The translations under genes were made by a program, and so were the position numbers. From Luteibacter pinisoli (lineage in GTDB: Bacteria; Pseudomonadota; Gammaproteobacteria; Xanthomonadales; Rhodanobacteraceae): DNA of 64,000 bases. The notes below the pieces were generated by a model. That model searched no databases. It was not told the DNA's origin and saw only the letters and a program-made list of their open reading frames with translations. Each line of letters starts with the position of its first letter. The first letter of the stretch is position 1. Below, one piece after another: positions 52,212 through 60,757 of the stretch. The stretch lies in NCBI RefSeq assembly GCF_006385595.1, contig NZ_CP041046.1, positions 3,038,001 to 3,102,000 on the forward strand, in the 5' to 3' direction.

Positions 52212-52237
52212 CGGGCAGGCCATCGCTGGCCTGCCCG
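52212..52237 (-). terminator. Strong hairpin between hfq and hflX, partial terminator candidate
   Basis: An exact 11-bp stem CGGGCAGGCCA / TGGCCTGCCCG with a four-base loop, beginning 39 bases after the hfq stop on the minus strand. It is followed by TCCCTTTCTCC, which is T/C-rich but not a true U-tract. It may cause partial termination or protect the hfq 3' end, giving more hfq than hflX. Confidence 0.5.
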
Positions 52238-52275
52238 ACCTTGTCCTTACCGATATGGGTGCCGTCGCGGGCCCC

Positions 52276-52536
52276 TCAACCCTCGACGTCGCCGCTTGTT
52301 CCATCCGTGTGGCTTTCATGCCCACCGACCCGGACATTCCGGCTCGGCACGACGGTGGAGATGGCGTGCTTGTACACCATCTGGCTCACCTGGTTGCGCA
52401 GCAGCACCACGAACTGGTCGAACGACTCGATCGTGCCCTGCAGCTTGATGCCGTTCACCAGGTAAATGGCGACGGGTACGCGTTCACGACGCAACGCATT
52501 CAGAAACGGATCTTGCAACGATTGCCCTTTGGACAT
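52276..52536 (-). CDS. hfq: RNA chaperone Hfq
   Basis: An 86-residue Sm-like hexameric sRNA chaperone. Sm1 is LQDPFLNALRRERVPVAIYL followed by NGIKLQGTIESFDQFVVLL; Sm2 is QMVYKHAISTVVPSR with the YKHA signature. The rim RRER is present for mRNA pairing. The tail after residue 66 is short (GGHESHTDGTSGDVEG) compared with the 102-residue E. coli protein, but ends acidic as usual. A purine-rich AGGGGAGAAGAAGAA leader precedes the ATG. Confidence 0.97.
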   Translation of the reverse strand: MSKGQSLQDPFLNALRRERVPVAIYLVNGIKLQGTIESFDQFVVLLRNQVSQMVYKHAISTVVPSRNVRVGGHESHTDGTSGDVEG

Positions 52537-52581
52537 TTCTTCTTCTCCCCTACGCCTCTCGTACGGGTCCGGGTAAAAAAA

Positions 52582-52593
52582 CGCCAGACGGCG
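52582..52593 (-). terminator. Short stem plus T7 between miaA and hfq, weak attenuator candidate
   Basis: CGCC / GGCG around an AGAC loop, with T7 immediately downstream on the minus strand. The stem is only 4 bp, so termination would be partial at best. It lies 46 bases upstream of the hfq ATG. Confidence 0.35.
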
Positions 52594-52626
52594 CCCCGGC
52601 CCAAGTGCTTTGAATCTTAACTGCTT

Positions 52627-53607
52627 TTAAACGCCGGCTGGAAGCGTACAGCGTGACGAATCCGGCATTCCGAGGAACTGCCTGACTGCCATGCACGCTT
52701 CCGGCAACGGATCCCCCTGATCCGGGTCGAACGTCCGTGCGTCGAGCTCGCTCCGCAGCCAGGTGATCTGGCGTTTTGCGAGTTGCCGCGTCGCATAGAT
52801 ACCACGGTCTCGGAAGTTCTGGGCATCTCCTTGTCCATCAAGGAATTCCCACGCCTGTCGGTAGCCCACGGCGCGGATGGCCGGCAGGTCCGCGTGCAGG
52901 TCGCCGCGGGCCTTGAGACCGCGCACTTCGTCCAGGAAGCCGTCGGCCAGCATGGCGTCGAAGCGCCGCGCGATGCGCTCGTGCAGCGCGGTGCGGCTGT
53001 CGGGCAGCAGCGCCAGTTTCAGCACGCGCCAGGGGAACGGCTTGCGCGGCGCATTCTGCAACTCAGTGATCGGACGCCCGGTGAGCTCCATCACTTCGAG
53101 GGCGCGCTGGATTCGCTGGGCGTCGCCCGGCCGGATGCGGATGCCTGCCGGCGGGTCGGCCGCCGCCATGCGGGCATGCAGGGCCGCCCAACCGAGCTCG
53201 GCCGCCTCGGCGCCAATCCGTTCGCGCACCGCGGGGTCGGCTTCAGGCAGTTCCGAGAGGCCGCGCTGCAGGGCGCGGAAATACAGGCCGGTGCCACCGA
53301 CCAGCAGCGGCACCTGGCCACGCGCGGCCACACGCGCCATGGCCGCCGTCGCGTCCGCCGCAAAATCCGCCGCCGAATACGGGTCCGCGGGGTCGCGGAT
53401 ATCGATCAGCTCATGCGGATAGCGCGCCAGCGTCGCCGCGTCGGGCTTCGCCGAGCCGATATCCAGGCCACGGTAGACCAGCGCGGAATCGACGCTGATC
53501 AGGCCCAGCGGGAACCGATCGGACAATTCACAGGCAAGCGCGGTCTTGCCCGATGCGGTCGGGCCCATGAGGAAAACGGCTAAGGGGCGGGTATCGCTGG
53601 TCATCAC
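52627..53607 (-). CDS. miaA: tRNA dimethylallyltransferase MiaA
   Basis: Adds a dimethylallyl group to A37 of tRNAs reading UNN codons. The 326-residue enzyme has P-loop MGPTASGKTALACEL, the substrate motif SVDSALVYRGLDIGSAKP and GGTGLYFRAL. The C-terminal RQLAKRQITWLR helix is family-typical. MM at the start gives two ATG choices. It heads the miaA-hfq-hflX-hflK-hflC-purA series, and its DMAPP substrate derives from the MEP pathway whose ispD and ispF genes are also in this window. Confidence 0.97.
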   Translation of the reverse strand: MMTSDTRPLAVFLMGPTASGKTALACELSDRFPLGLISVDSALVYRGLDIGSAKPDAATLARYPHELIDIRDPADPYSAADFAADATAAMARVAARGQVPLLVGGTGLYFRALQRGLSELPEADPAVRERIGAEAAELGWAALHARMAAADPPAGIRIRPGDAQRIQRALEVMELTGRPITELQNAPRKPFPWRVLKLALLPDSRTALHERIARRFDAMLADGFLDEVRGLKARGDLHADLPAIRAVGYRQAWEFLDGQGDAQNFRDRGIYATRQLAKRQITWLRSELDARTFDPDQGDPLPEACMAVRQFLGMPDSSRCTLPAGV

Positions 53608-53658
53608 TAGGCAAACGTCGAAACGTTCGCAAGCGTAACGCAGCAGGAGCCCGCCCGC

Positions 53659-55812
53659 TTATCGCGCGGGCACGCCCAGCTCCTTCAGCAGCGCCGGCGA
53701 CGGATACACCTTGTCCATCAACCAGCGCATGTAGCGCATGTCGACGTGGATGGCGCGCTTGTAACGCGGATCGTACTTCCAGCTCGCGCTGACGGCTTCC
53801 CAGTTGCTGTCGAAGTTAAGACCGACCAGCTCACCCTTCGCATTCAGCACCGGCGAGCCGGAGTTGCCGCCCGTGGTGTCGAGGTTGGAGAGGAAGTCGA
53901 CGGGCATCGCGCCGGTCTTCGGGTCGGCGTAGCCGGTGAAGTCACCCTTGTGGATCGCGTCCAGCAGCGGCTGCGGCGCGTCGAACGGCACCTTGCCGGT
54001 GTTCTTCTCGACGATGCCCTGCACGGTGGTGAGCGGCGCATACGTCACCGCATCGCGGGCGAGCAGCGGGGTGACCTTGCCGTAGCTGACGCGCAAGGTC
54101 GAGTTCGCGTCCGGGTAGACCGCACTGCCCTGCTTCTCGCGGTAACCGATCAAGGCCTGCATGTAGGCCGGGCGCAGGCGCAGGAGGTCGCCGTCGCGTC
54201 CCTTTTTCTCATCCTCGATGCGCAGCAACGCGGGGCGCAGTGTGCGGGCCGCCACGAGGATGGCATCGGTGCTCTTTTCCACGTCGGCCGGCGATGCTGC
54301 AAACAAACGGTTGCGCTCGGCTTCGTCGCCGAACTTCGTCGCGCCGTAGATGGCGTCGAGCGCCTTGGCCAGCGCGGCAGGCGTCGTGCCGAACACCTTG
54401 TCGACCTCAGCCAGGTGCTGCGCCGGCGGGAGTTGCTGGTAGCGCGTCATCAGTGACGTGACGAGTGCCTTCTCCACCTTCGGATCGTAGCGGCGCTGGA
54501 TCTGCTTCAACTGGCCCTGGATGAGCTCCTCATCGCGCGCCTGGTATCCCGTTTCGCGCGCGGCGTCCGGCTTCGGCCGCTCGACCGCGAGGCGATCCAC
54601 GTTCAGCGCGCCACGCATCAGCTGGGTCTGGCTCGACAGCAGGCCGAGCAGCAGGTCGCGCTCACGCACGTCCTTGCCCTGCGCAATCAGCGCCATGGCC
54701 TGGTCGATGTCGGGCTTCAGCGTTTTCGCTTCGGGCTGCGTGGCAAGCCAGGCGAGCATCGCCGCCTCGTCCTCGCGCCGGCCGACGACGGCGTCGCTGC
54801 GCTGCAACCCTTCGAGTTCGCCACTGAAGCGCTTGATGCCGTTCTTCAGCGACTGCAGCTGCGAGGCGTAACGGATGGCGGCGTCCTGCGAAGCATGGCC
54901 CTGGGCTTCGATCACATCCTGCAAGCCCTTCAGCACGGCCACGGACGTAGGCAGGCGCCACTGCACCTGGTCGGCGAATTCCGCCGCGGTGCGGTGGCGG
55001 TAGGTGATGCCCGGATAGCCGGCCAGCATCACGAAATCACCCTCGGCCACGCCATCGGTCGCGATCTGCAGGTGTGACGGCGGGTGGTAGGGCTTGTTAT
55101 CCGGCGAATAGTCGGCCGGTTTGCCGTCCGGGCCGACATAGGCACGCAGGATGGTGAAGTCGCCGGCGTGACGCGGCCACATGAAGTTGTCGGTCTCGTC
55201 GCCGTAATTGCCGATGGCGCGCGGCGGCGCGTAGACCAGGCGCAGGTCGCGCAGTTCCAGCTGCTTCACCAGGTAGAAGTCGCGGCCGTAGAACATCGTG
55301 GCCACGCTGCACTTGAGGCCGTCGGCCTTTTCGCACTCGGCGACCAGCGCCTTGCTGGCGGCGTCCACGGCGTCGTAGTACGCCCTGCCCGTCTCGCCCC
55401 TGGCCTGGCCGAGGATGCGGTCGGTGACCTTGTCGAAACCCACGGTGACCCGGGCCCGGTAGTCCGGGTTGGCCGGAAGCTCGCCGGCGCGGTCGGCCGC
55501 GACGTAGCCGTTCGTGATCAGGTCGCGGTCCGGCTTTGAGTTGTACTGGATGACGCCGAATGCCACGTGGTGGTTGGTCACCAGCAGGCCGTCGGCCGAG
55601 ACGAAGGAGCCGGTGCCGCCACCGACGCGGACCACGGCGTTCAGGGGCGCCCGGGTCAGGTCCGCCAGGGCCGCGGCGTCGCCATGGAAGCCCGCCGCCT
55701 TGAGGTTTTTCGCAATCGAAGGCAGCTGGGAGGGAAGCCACATCCCCTCGTCCGCCTTCGCCTCCAGCGCCAATGCCATGGCGGCTCCCAACATGACCGT
55801 ACGGATACGCAT
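53659..55812 (-). CDS. S46 family dipeptidyl-peptidase
   Basis: A 717-residue serine exopeptidase with a signal peptide (MRIRTVMLGAAMALALEAKA) and start of the mature protein at DEGMWLPSQLPS. The chymotrypsin-like core has LLVTNHHVAFGVIQ (His) and TTGGNSGSPVLNAKGELVGL (Ser). The S46 family (DPP7, DPP11, DAP BII) removes dipeptides from N-termini of peptides in the periplasm. At the position reported to set P1 preference after the active Ser this protein has NFDSNWE, Ser rather than Gly or Arg. It is the only obvious secreted digestive peptidase here. Confidence 0.92.
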   Translation of the reverse strand: MRIRTVMLGAAMALALEAKADEGMWLPSQLPSIAKNLKAAGFHGDAAALADLTRAPLNAVVRVGGGTGSFVSADGLLVTNHHVAFGVIQYNSKPDRDLITNGYVAADRAGELPANPDYRARVTVGFDKVTDRILGQARGETGRAYYDAVDAASKALVAECEKADGLKCSVATMFYGRDFYLVKQLELRDLRLVYAPPRAIGNYGDETDNFMWPRHAGDFTILRAYVGPDGKPADYSPDNKPYHPPSHLQIATDGVAEGDFVMLAGYPGITYRHRTAAEFADQVQWRLPTSVAVLKGLQDVIEAQGHASQDAAIRYASQLQSLKNGIKRFSGELEGLQRSDAVVGRREDEAAMLAWLATQPEAKTLKPDIDQAMALIAQGKDVRERDLLLGLLSSQTQLMRGALNVDRLAVERPKPDAARETGYQARDEELIQGQLKQIQRRYDPKVEKALVTSLMTRYQQLPPAQHLAEVDKVFGTTPAALAKALDAIYGATKFGDEAERNRLFAASPADVEKSTDAILVAARTLRPALLRIEDEKKGRDGDLLRLRPAYMQALIGYREKQGSAVYPDANSTLRVSYGKVTPLLARDAVTYAPLTTVQGIVEKNTGKVPFDAPQPLLDAIHKGDFTGYADPKTGAMPVDFLSNLDTTGGNSGSPVLNAKGELVGLNFDSNWEAVSASWKYDPRYKRAIHVDMRYMRWLMDKVYPSPALLKELGVPAR

Positions 55813-55914
55813 CGTCTCACTTGCCCCTATGGGTTCCAAAGCTGACCCACCCTAGAGGCCGCCGACCGCCCTTGGCAATGTCGCGGCGCACAAGCCAAGC
55901 TACCTGCCACGGCT

Positions 55915-55920
55915 TATAAT
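55915..55920 (+). promoter_or_regulatory. Perfect -10 (TATAAT) upstream of tdh
   Basis: TATAAT lies 51 bases before the tdh ATG in the 159-base gap shared with the divergent peptidase gene. No good -35 is found 16-18 bases upstream, which is compatible with an activator-dependent promoter such as an Lrp-type control known for tdh in E. coli. Confidence 0.45.
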
Positions 55921-55971
55921 GGTGGTTTGGCCCGCCCACGCGGCCCCTCCCCACGAGAATCCCCGAAGACC

Positions 55972-57006
55972 ATGCAGCAGACGATGAAGGCGCTGGTAAA
56001 GCGCAAGCCGGAACAGGGCATCTGGATGGAAGAAGTGCCGGTGCCGCAGGTTGGCCCCAACGAGGTGCTGATCAAGGTTGAGAAAACCGCCATCTGCGGT
56101 ACCGACCTGCACATCTACAAGTGGGACGAATGGTCCCAGCGCACGATCCAGCCCGGTCTCACGATCGGCCACGAGTTCGTGGGCCGCATTGCCGAGATCG
56201 GCCCGGGCGTCACCGGCTACAAGGTGGGCGACCGCGTGTCGGCCGAAGGCCACATCGTGTGCGGCCACTGCCGCAACTGCCGCGCCGGCCGCCAGCACCT
56301 GTGCCCGAACACCGTGGGCATTGGCGTGAACCGCAATGGCGCGTTCGCTGAATACATGACCATGCCGGCCTCGAACCTGTGGCCGATCCCGGACCAGATC
56401 CCATCCGAGCTGGCCGCCTTCTTCGACCCCTACGGCAACGCGGCGCATTGCGCGCTTGAGTTCGACCTGATCGGCGAAGACGTGCTAATCACCGGCGCCG
56501 GCCCCATCGGCATCATCGCCGCCGGTATCGCCAAGCACGTGGGCGCGCGCAACGTCGTGGTCACTGACGTCAACGATTACCGCCTCAAGCTGGCCGCCGA
56601 CATGGGCGCCACCCGCGTGGTGAACGTCGCCAACCAGTCGCTCAAGGACGTGGTGAAGGACCTGCACATCGAAGGCTTCGACGTCGGCCTGGAGATGAGC
56701 GGCAACCCGCGCGCCTTCAACGACATGCTCGAGTGCATGTACCACGGCGGCAAGGTGGCCATGCTCGGCATCATGCCGCGCGGCGCCGGCATCGACTGGG
56801 ACAAGGTGATCTTCAAGGGCCTGACCCTGCAGGGCATCTACGGCCGGAAGATGTACGAGACCTGGTACAAGATGACCCAGATGGTGCTCACCGGCTTCCC
56901 GCTGCAGAAGGTGCTGACGCACCAGATCGCCATCGACGATTTCCAGAAGGGCTTCGACCTGATGGACGCGGGCGTCTGCGGCAAGGTCGTCTGCAGCTGG
57001 ACCTGA
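55972..57006 (+). CDS. tdh: L-threonine 3-dehydrogenase
   Basis: NAD-dependent oxidation of threonine to 2-amino-3-ketobutyrate. The 344-residue zinc alcohol-dehydrogenase family member has the catalytic zinc motif TAICGTDLHIYKWDEWS and GHEFVGRIAEIGPGV. The structural zinc Cys set is HIVCGHCRNCRAGRQHLC and the nucleotide fold is ITGAGPIGIIAAGIAKHVGA. An ATG four codons in (MKALVKRK) matches the E. coli N-terminus. Its pathway partner kbl lies 3.7 kb downstream. Confidence 0.96.
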   Translation: MQQTMKALVKRKPEQGIWMEEVPVPQVGPNEVLIKVEKTAICGTDLHIYKWDEWSQRTIQPGLTIGHEFVGRIAEIGPGVTGYKVGDRVSAEGHIVCGHCRNCRAGRQHLCPNTVGIGVNRNGAFAEYMTMPASNLWPIPDQIPSELAAFFDPYGNAAHCALEFDLIGEDVLITGAGPIGIIAAGIAKHVGARNVVVTDVNDYRLKLAADMGATRVVNVANQSLKDVVKDLHIEGFDVGLEMSGNPRAFNDMLECMYHGGKVAMLGIMPRGAGIDWDKVIFKGLTLQGIYGRKMYETWYKMTQMVLTGFPLQKVLTHQIAIDDFQKGFDLMDAGVCGKVVCSWT

Positions 57007-57014
57007 GTCACCGG

Positions 57015-57051
57015 ACGGGAGCCCACGGCGTGGGCTCCCGTCGTCGTTTTT
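57015..57051 (+). terminator. Intrinsic terminator after tdh
   Basis: An 11-bp stem ACGGGAGCCCA / TGGGCTCCCGT with a five-base loop, then CGTCG and T5. It begins 9 bases after the tdh stop, so tdh is probably transcribed separately from the DUF748 gene. The U-tract starts a few bases after the stem, so read-through is possible. Confidence 0.75.
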
Positions 57052-57130
57052 AAGACTTCGCCACCTTCCCTGCGCGCCCCCGACGAGTACACTTTCCGCC
57101 GGGGGTAACGCGTCGAAAGGGGTCGTTGGT

Positions 57131-60100
57131 ATGGACACTCGCAAAAGCTGGCGGAGCCTCCCCTGGCGGGACGCGCGCGACCGCGCCCTCGCTACCTACC
57201 GGTCGCGCCGGGCCCGGCGCATCGCCCTCGGCCTGGGCATCGCCCTGGTCCTTTTCGCACTGCTCGGCTTCCTCGCCGCCCCCTCGATCATCCGTTCCCA
57301 GATCGCTACGCGCGCCAGCGCCGCCCTGGGCCGGCCGGTCACCGTGGGCGATGCAAGCTTCAACCCGTTTACCCTGCGCCTCACCCTCGACCGCGTGCAC
57401 GTGGCCGAAGCGGACGGCAAGACGGCTTTCGTCGATGTGGGGCGGATCATCGCGGACGCGTCGTGGGCGTCACTGTTCCGCGCGGCGCCGATCCTCGACG
57501 AGCTGCGGATCGACAACCCGCAGGTGCACCTGCAGCGCAGCGCGCCGCAGCAGTTCAACTTCACCGACATCCTCCAGCGCTTCAAGAGCCAGCCGGCCGC
57601 GCCCGACACCGGCCCTGCCCGCTTCGCGCTGTCCAACATCGCCATCCACGGCGGGCAAATCGATTTCGATGATCGGGTGCTCGATGCGAAGCACCGCGTG
57701 GATCACCTTGAACTCGGCATTCCGTTCATCGCCAGCCTCCCCAGCGACACCGATATTTTCGTCCAGCCGCTGCTGGCCATGACTATCGACGGCAGCCCGT
57801 TCAGGGCGCAGGGCCAGACCAAGCCCTTCGCCAGCAGCCGCGAATCGACCATCACCTTCCACCTCGACCAGCTCGACCTGCCCCGCTACATCGGCTTCAT
57901 CCCCACGCCGTTGCCGGTCAGCGTCCCCGAGGGCAAGTTGTCCGGCGTGCTCATGGTGGATTTCGCCATGGGCGAGAAGCAGCCGACGGTGCGCATCAAG
58001 GGCCGGCTGGGGCTGGATGGGCTCAAGGTCACCGGCAAGGATGGCGGCGCACTGCTCGCGATCGGCCATGGCGAGGCGGAACTTGCCGTGCTGGACCCGA
58101 TCACCTCGCGCTATCGCCTCGGCGCGGTCACGATCAAGGATGCCGCCCTGCGCTACGCGCGCCTGCCTGGCGGCAAGAGCAACTTCGACGCGCTGATGGG
58201 TGGCGCGGAGAAACCCGATCCCAAGGCCGTGCCGACGGACGTGCGGATCGACACGCTGACGCTGGCAAGCACGCGCATCGATTACGCCGACCTGGCCGCG
58301 CCTGCGCCGGCACACCTCACCCTTGAGAACCTCGCGGGTACCTTGCGCGGGTTGAGCACCGTGAAAGCGCCGCCGGCCGCACTCAACGTCTCCGCCAACC
58401 TGGCCGGTGGCTCGCTGTCGACCACCGGCGCGTTTGACCTGGCCGCAAGCCGCTACGACGGCAAGCTGGAGATCCGGCAGGTGTCGCTGGCACCGCTGAT
58501 GCCGCTCACGCCGCCCATGCTCGACGCCGATATCACCGGCGGCAGCTTTACGGCCGATGGCGCATTGAAGGCCGACTGGCACGAGGCGGCCACGGTGCGC
58601 CTGGAACGGGCGAAGGCCCGGCTCGAGGGCTTCAACCTGGTGCCGCATGGCGGCCGGGCCTCGCCCATCACGTGGAAGTCGCTCACGGCCACCATCGCCA
58701 CGGTGGACATGGCCACGAGTGAAGCGCGCATCGATACGCTACTGCTTGAAGGGCTCGCACTCGACGTGAAGCGGCTCGCCAACGGCAACCTCGATGTCCT
58801 CAGCCTGCTCCCCGCCAACGCGAGTGCGGCGCATCCCGCGGGCCATGACTGGCACTGGAGTGTCGGCCATGTCGGGCTGAGCGACAGCAAGCTGACGCTG
58901 CGCGATGCGAAGGCACCGGGCAAGCGCAACGGCATCAACCTCACCGCCAGCGCGTTCGGGATAGACGGCCTTTCCGACGACCTGCGCAAGCCCATCACGC
59001 TGGACCTGAAAGGTGCGCTGGGTGACGGGACGTTCGCCGTCACCGGCAAGGTCCGGCCCACGCCGCTCGACGCGGACCTGACGCTGCAGGCCACGCGACT
59101 GGATATCGCGCCGCTGCAGACCCTCGTCACCGTACCGCTGAACGTCACGGTGGCCAGCGGCCTGCTCAGCCTCGACGGGCAGGCGCGTTACACGGATCGC
59201 GGGAAGGATGCCGCGCGCATCGGCTATCGCGGCAAGGCCACGCTTGGCCGCGTGCGCGTGCAGGACAAGGTGACCAACGACGACTTCCTGCGCTGGAACT
59301 CCCTGAGCGCAACGAACATGGCGCTTGCGCTGGGTGACGGCGTGCCACGGGTCGACATCGGTGGCCTCGCGCTCGACGACTTCTACGCCCGCGTCATCGT
59401 CAACGCGACCGGCCGCCTCAACCTGCAGGACGTCGTCGCCAGCCCGGAAGCGCCGGGTGCCGTCTCGGTGACGCAGGCACAAGCCAACCCCGCGCCTAAA
59501 CCAGCCGACGAGCCCGTCCCCGTACCGGCAGCGGCGGGACCGGACGCCGATATCCGCATTGGCCAGGTCACGCTCACCAAGGGGCGGCTCAACTACACCG
59601 ATAACTTCATCAAGCCGAACTACACCGCCGACGTCATGGACCTCACCGGCAAGATCGGTGGCTTCGGTACCGTCGCCGGTGCGCCGCCGGCACCGATCAC
59701 GCTGCAGGGCCAGCTCGACGGCAACGCGCCGGTGGATATCGAAGGCACGATCAACCCGCTGGCGCCGGTGGCCTTCCTCGATATCACGGCGAAGGCAGAA
59801 GGCATCCAGTTGACCAACCTGTCGCCCTACTCGGGCAAATACGCGGGCTATCCGATTACCCGCGGCCGCCTCAACGTGGATGTGCACTACACGCTGGACC
59901 AGCGCAAGCTCAACGCGGACAACCACATCTTCATCGACCAGCTCACCTTCGGCGACCGCATCGAAGGGCCAGGCATCAGCCACCTCCCGGTGAAGCTCGC
60001 CGTGGCACTGCTGCGTGACAGCGATGGGCGCATCGACGTGCACGTGCCGGTCACCGGCTCGCTCGACGATCCGCACTTCAGCGTTGGCGGCCTGGTATGG

Positions 60101-60712
60101 CGCGCCATCGGCAACCTCATCGTCAAGGCGGTGACGTCGCCGTTCCGCCTGCTGGCGTCGGCGGGCGGCGGCCGCGAGGATCTCGGCTACGTCGAGTTCG
60201 CTCCAGGCTCCGCCGTACTCGATCCGGCCGCGGAGACGAAGCTGGGCGAACTGGTGAAGGTGCTTACGAACAAACCCTCCATCAGCCTGGACATCATCGG
60301 CCGCATCGACACCAGCAAGGACGAAAGCGGGCTGCGCAAAGTGATGGTGGACGACCTGGTCCACCAGGAGCAGGTGAACGACAAGGGCGACGACACCACG
60401 CCACCCACCCAGGAGCAGCAGGACAAATACCTGGAGCGCGCCTACCGCCATGCCTCGTTCCCCAAGCCGAAAAACATGATCGGCCTGACCAAGTCGCAGC
60501 CACCGGACGAGATGCGCACCCTGATGGAAACCAACATGCCCGTGGATGCGGACGCGCTGCGCCACCTCGCGGAGCGCCGTGCCAACGCGGTACGCCAGTG
60601 GCTGCAGGGCAAGGTGGACGACAAACGGGTGTTTGTCCTGGCGCCCAGGCTCGACCCCAAGGGCATCGACGACGGCGGCAAGACCACGCGGGTGGACTTT
60701 GGGTTGCATTGA
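57131..60712 (+). CDS. DUF748/AsmA-like giant membrane-anchored protein
   Basis: A 1193-residue protein with one N-terminal membrane helix (about 35-55, IALGLGIALVLFALLGFLA). An AsmA-type beginning follows (SIIRSQIATRASAALGRPVT, then the FNPFTLRLTLDRV strand pattern) and then long beta-rich repeats to about 1000. DUF748 segments include VDGSPFRA-like strands and SPYSGKYAGYPITRGRLNVD. After a conserved amphipathic helix the C-terminus has LGYVEFAPGSAVLDPAAE, resembling an OmpA-like fold entrance. AsmA-family proteins are thought to bridge inner and outer membranes for phospholipid transport; that role is inferred. It lies alone between tdh and kbl. Confidence 0.85.
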   Translation: MDTRKSWRSLPWRDARDRALATYRSRRARRIALGLGIALVLFALLGFLAAPSIIRSQIATRASAALGRPVTVGDASFNPFTLRLTLDRVHVAEADGKTAFVDVGRIIADASWASLFRAAPILDELRIDNPQVHLQRSAPQQFNFTDILQRFKSQPAAPDTGPARFALSNIAIHGGQIDFDDRVLDAKHRVDHLELGIPFIASLPSDTDIFVQPLLAMTIDGSPFRAQGQTKPFASSRESTITFHLDQLDLPRYIGFIPTPLPVSVPEGKLSGVLMVDFAMGEKQPTVRIKGRLGLDGLKVTGKDGGALLAIGHGEAELAVLDPITSRYRLGAVTIKDAALRYARLPGGKSNFDALMGGAEKPDPKAVPTDVRIDTLTLASTRIDYADLAAPAPAHLTLENLAGTLRGLSTVKAPPAALNVSANLAGGSLSTTGAFDLAASRYDGKLEIRQVSLAPLMPLTPPMLDADITGGSFTADGALKADWHEAATVRLERAKARLEGFNLVPHGGRASPITWKSLTATIATVDMATSEARIDTLLLEGLALDVKRLANGNLDVLSLLPANASAAHPAGHDWHWSVGHVGLSDSKLTLRDAKAPGKRNGINLTASAFGIDGLSDDLRKPITLDLKGALGDGTFAVTGKVRPTPLDADLTLQATRLDIAPLQTLVTVPLNVTVASGLLSLDGQARYTDRGKDAARIGYRGKATLGRVRVQDKVTNDDFLRWNSLSATNMALALGDGVPRVDIGGLALDDFYARVIVNATGRLNLQDVVASPEAPGAVSVTQAQANPAPKPADEPVPVPAAAGPDADIRIGQVTLTKGRLNYTDNFIKPNYTADVMDLTGKIGGFGTVAGAPPAPITLQGQLDGNAPVDIEGTINPLAPVAFLDITAKAEGIQLTNLSPYSGKYAGYPITRGRLNVDVHYTLDQRKLNADNHIFIDQLTFGDRIEGPGISHLPVKLAVALLRDSDGRIDVHVPVTGSLDDPHFSVGGLVWRAIGNLIVKAVTSPFRLLASAGGGREDLGYVEFAPGSAVLDPAAETKLGELVKVLTNKPSISLDIIGRIDTSKDESGLRKVMVDDLVHQEQVNDKGDDTTPPTQEQQDKYLERAYRHASFPKPKNMIGLTKSQPPDEMRTLMETNMPVDADALRHLAERRANAVRQWLQGKVDDKRVFVLAPRLDPKGIDDGGKTTRVDFGLH

Positions 60713-60721
60713 ACGGCGCGT

Positions 60722-60727
60722 TAGAAT
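60722..60727 (+). promoter_or_regulatory. Candidate -10 (TAGAAT) for kbl
   Basis: TAGAAT lies 30 bases before the kbl ATG, overlapping the 45-base gap after the DUF748 stop. It suggests kbl has its own promoter, independent of the long upstream gene. No clear -35. Confidence 0.35.
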
Positions 60728-60757
60728 CGGGGTTTTCCCGTCCCCGGAAGCCGCCCC

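Noticed and set aside
53604..53640. A TTGCGA-17-TAGTGA promoter reaching the miaA start
   Set aside because: The -10 would overlap the start codon, requiring a leaderless message, and the hexamers are weak.
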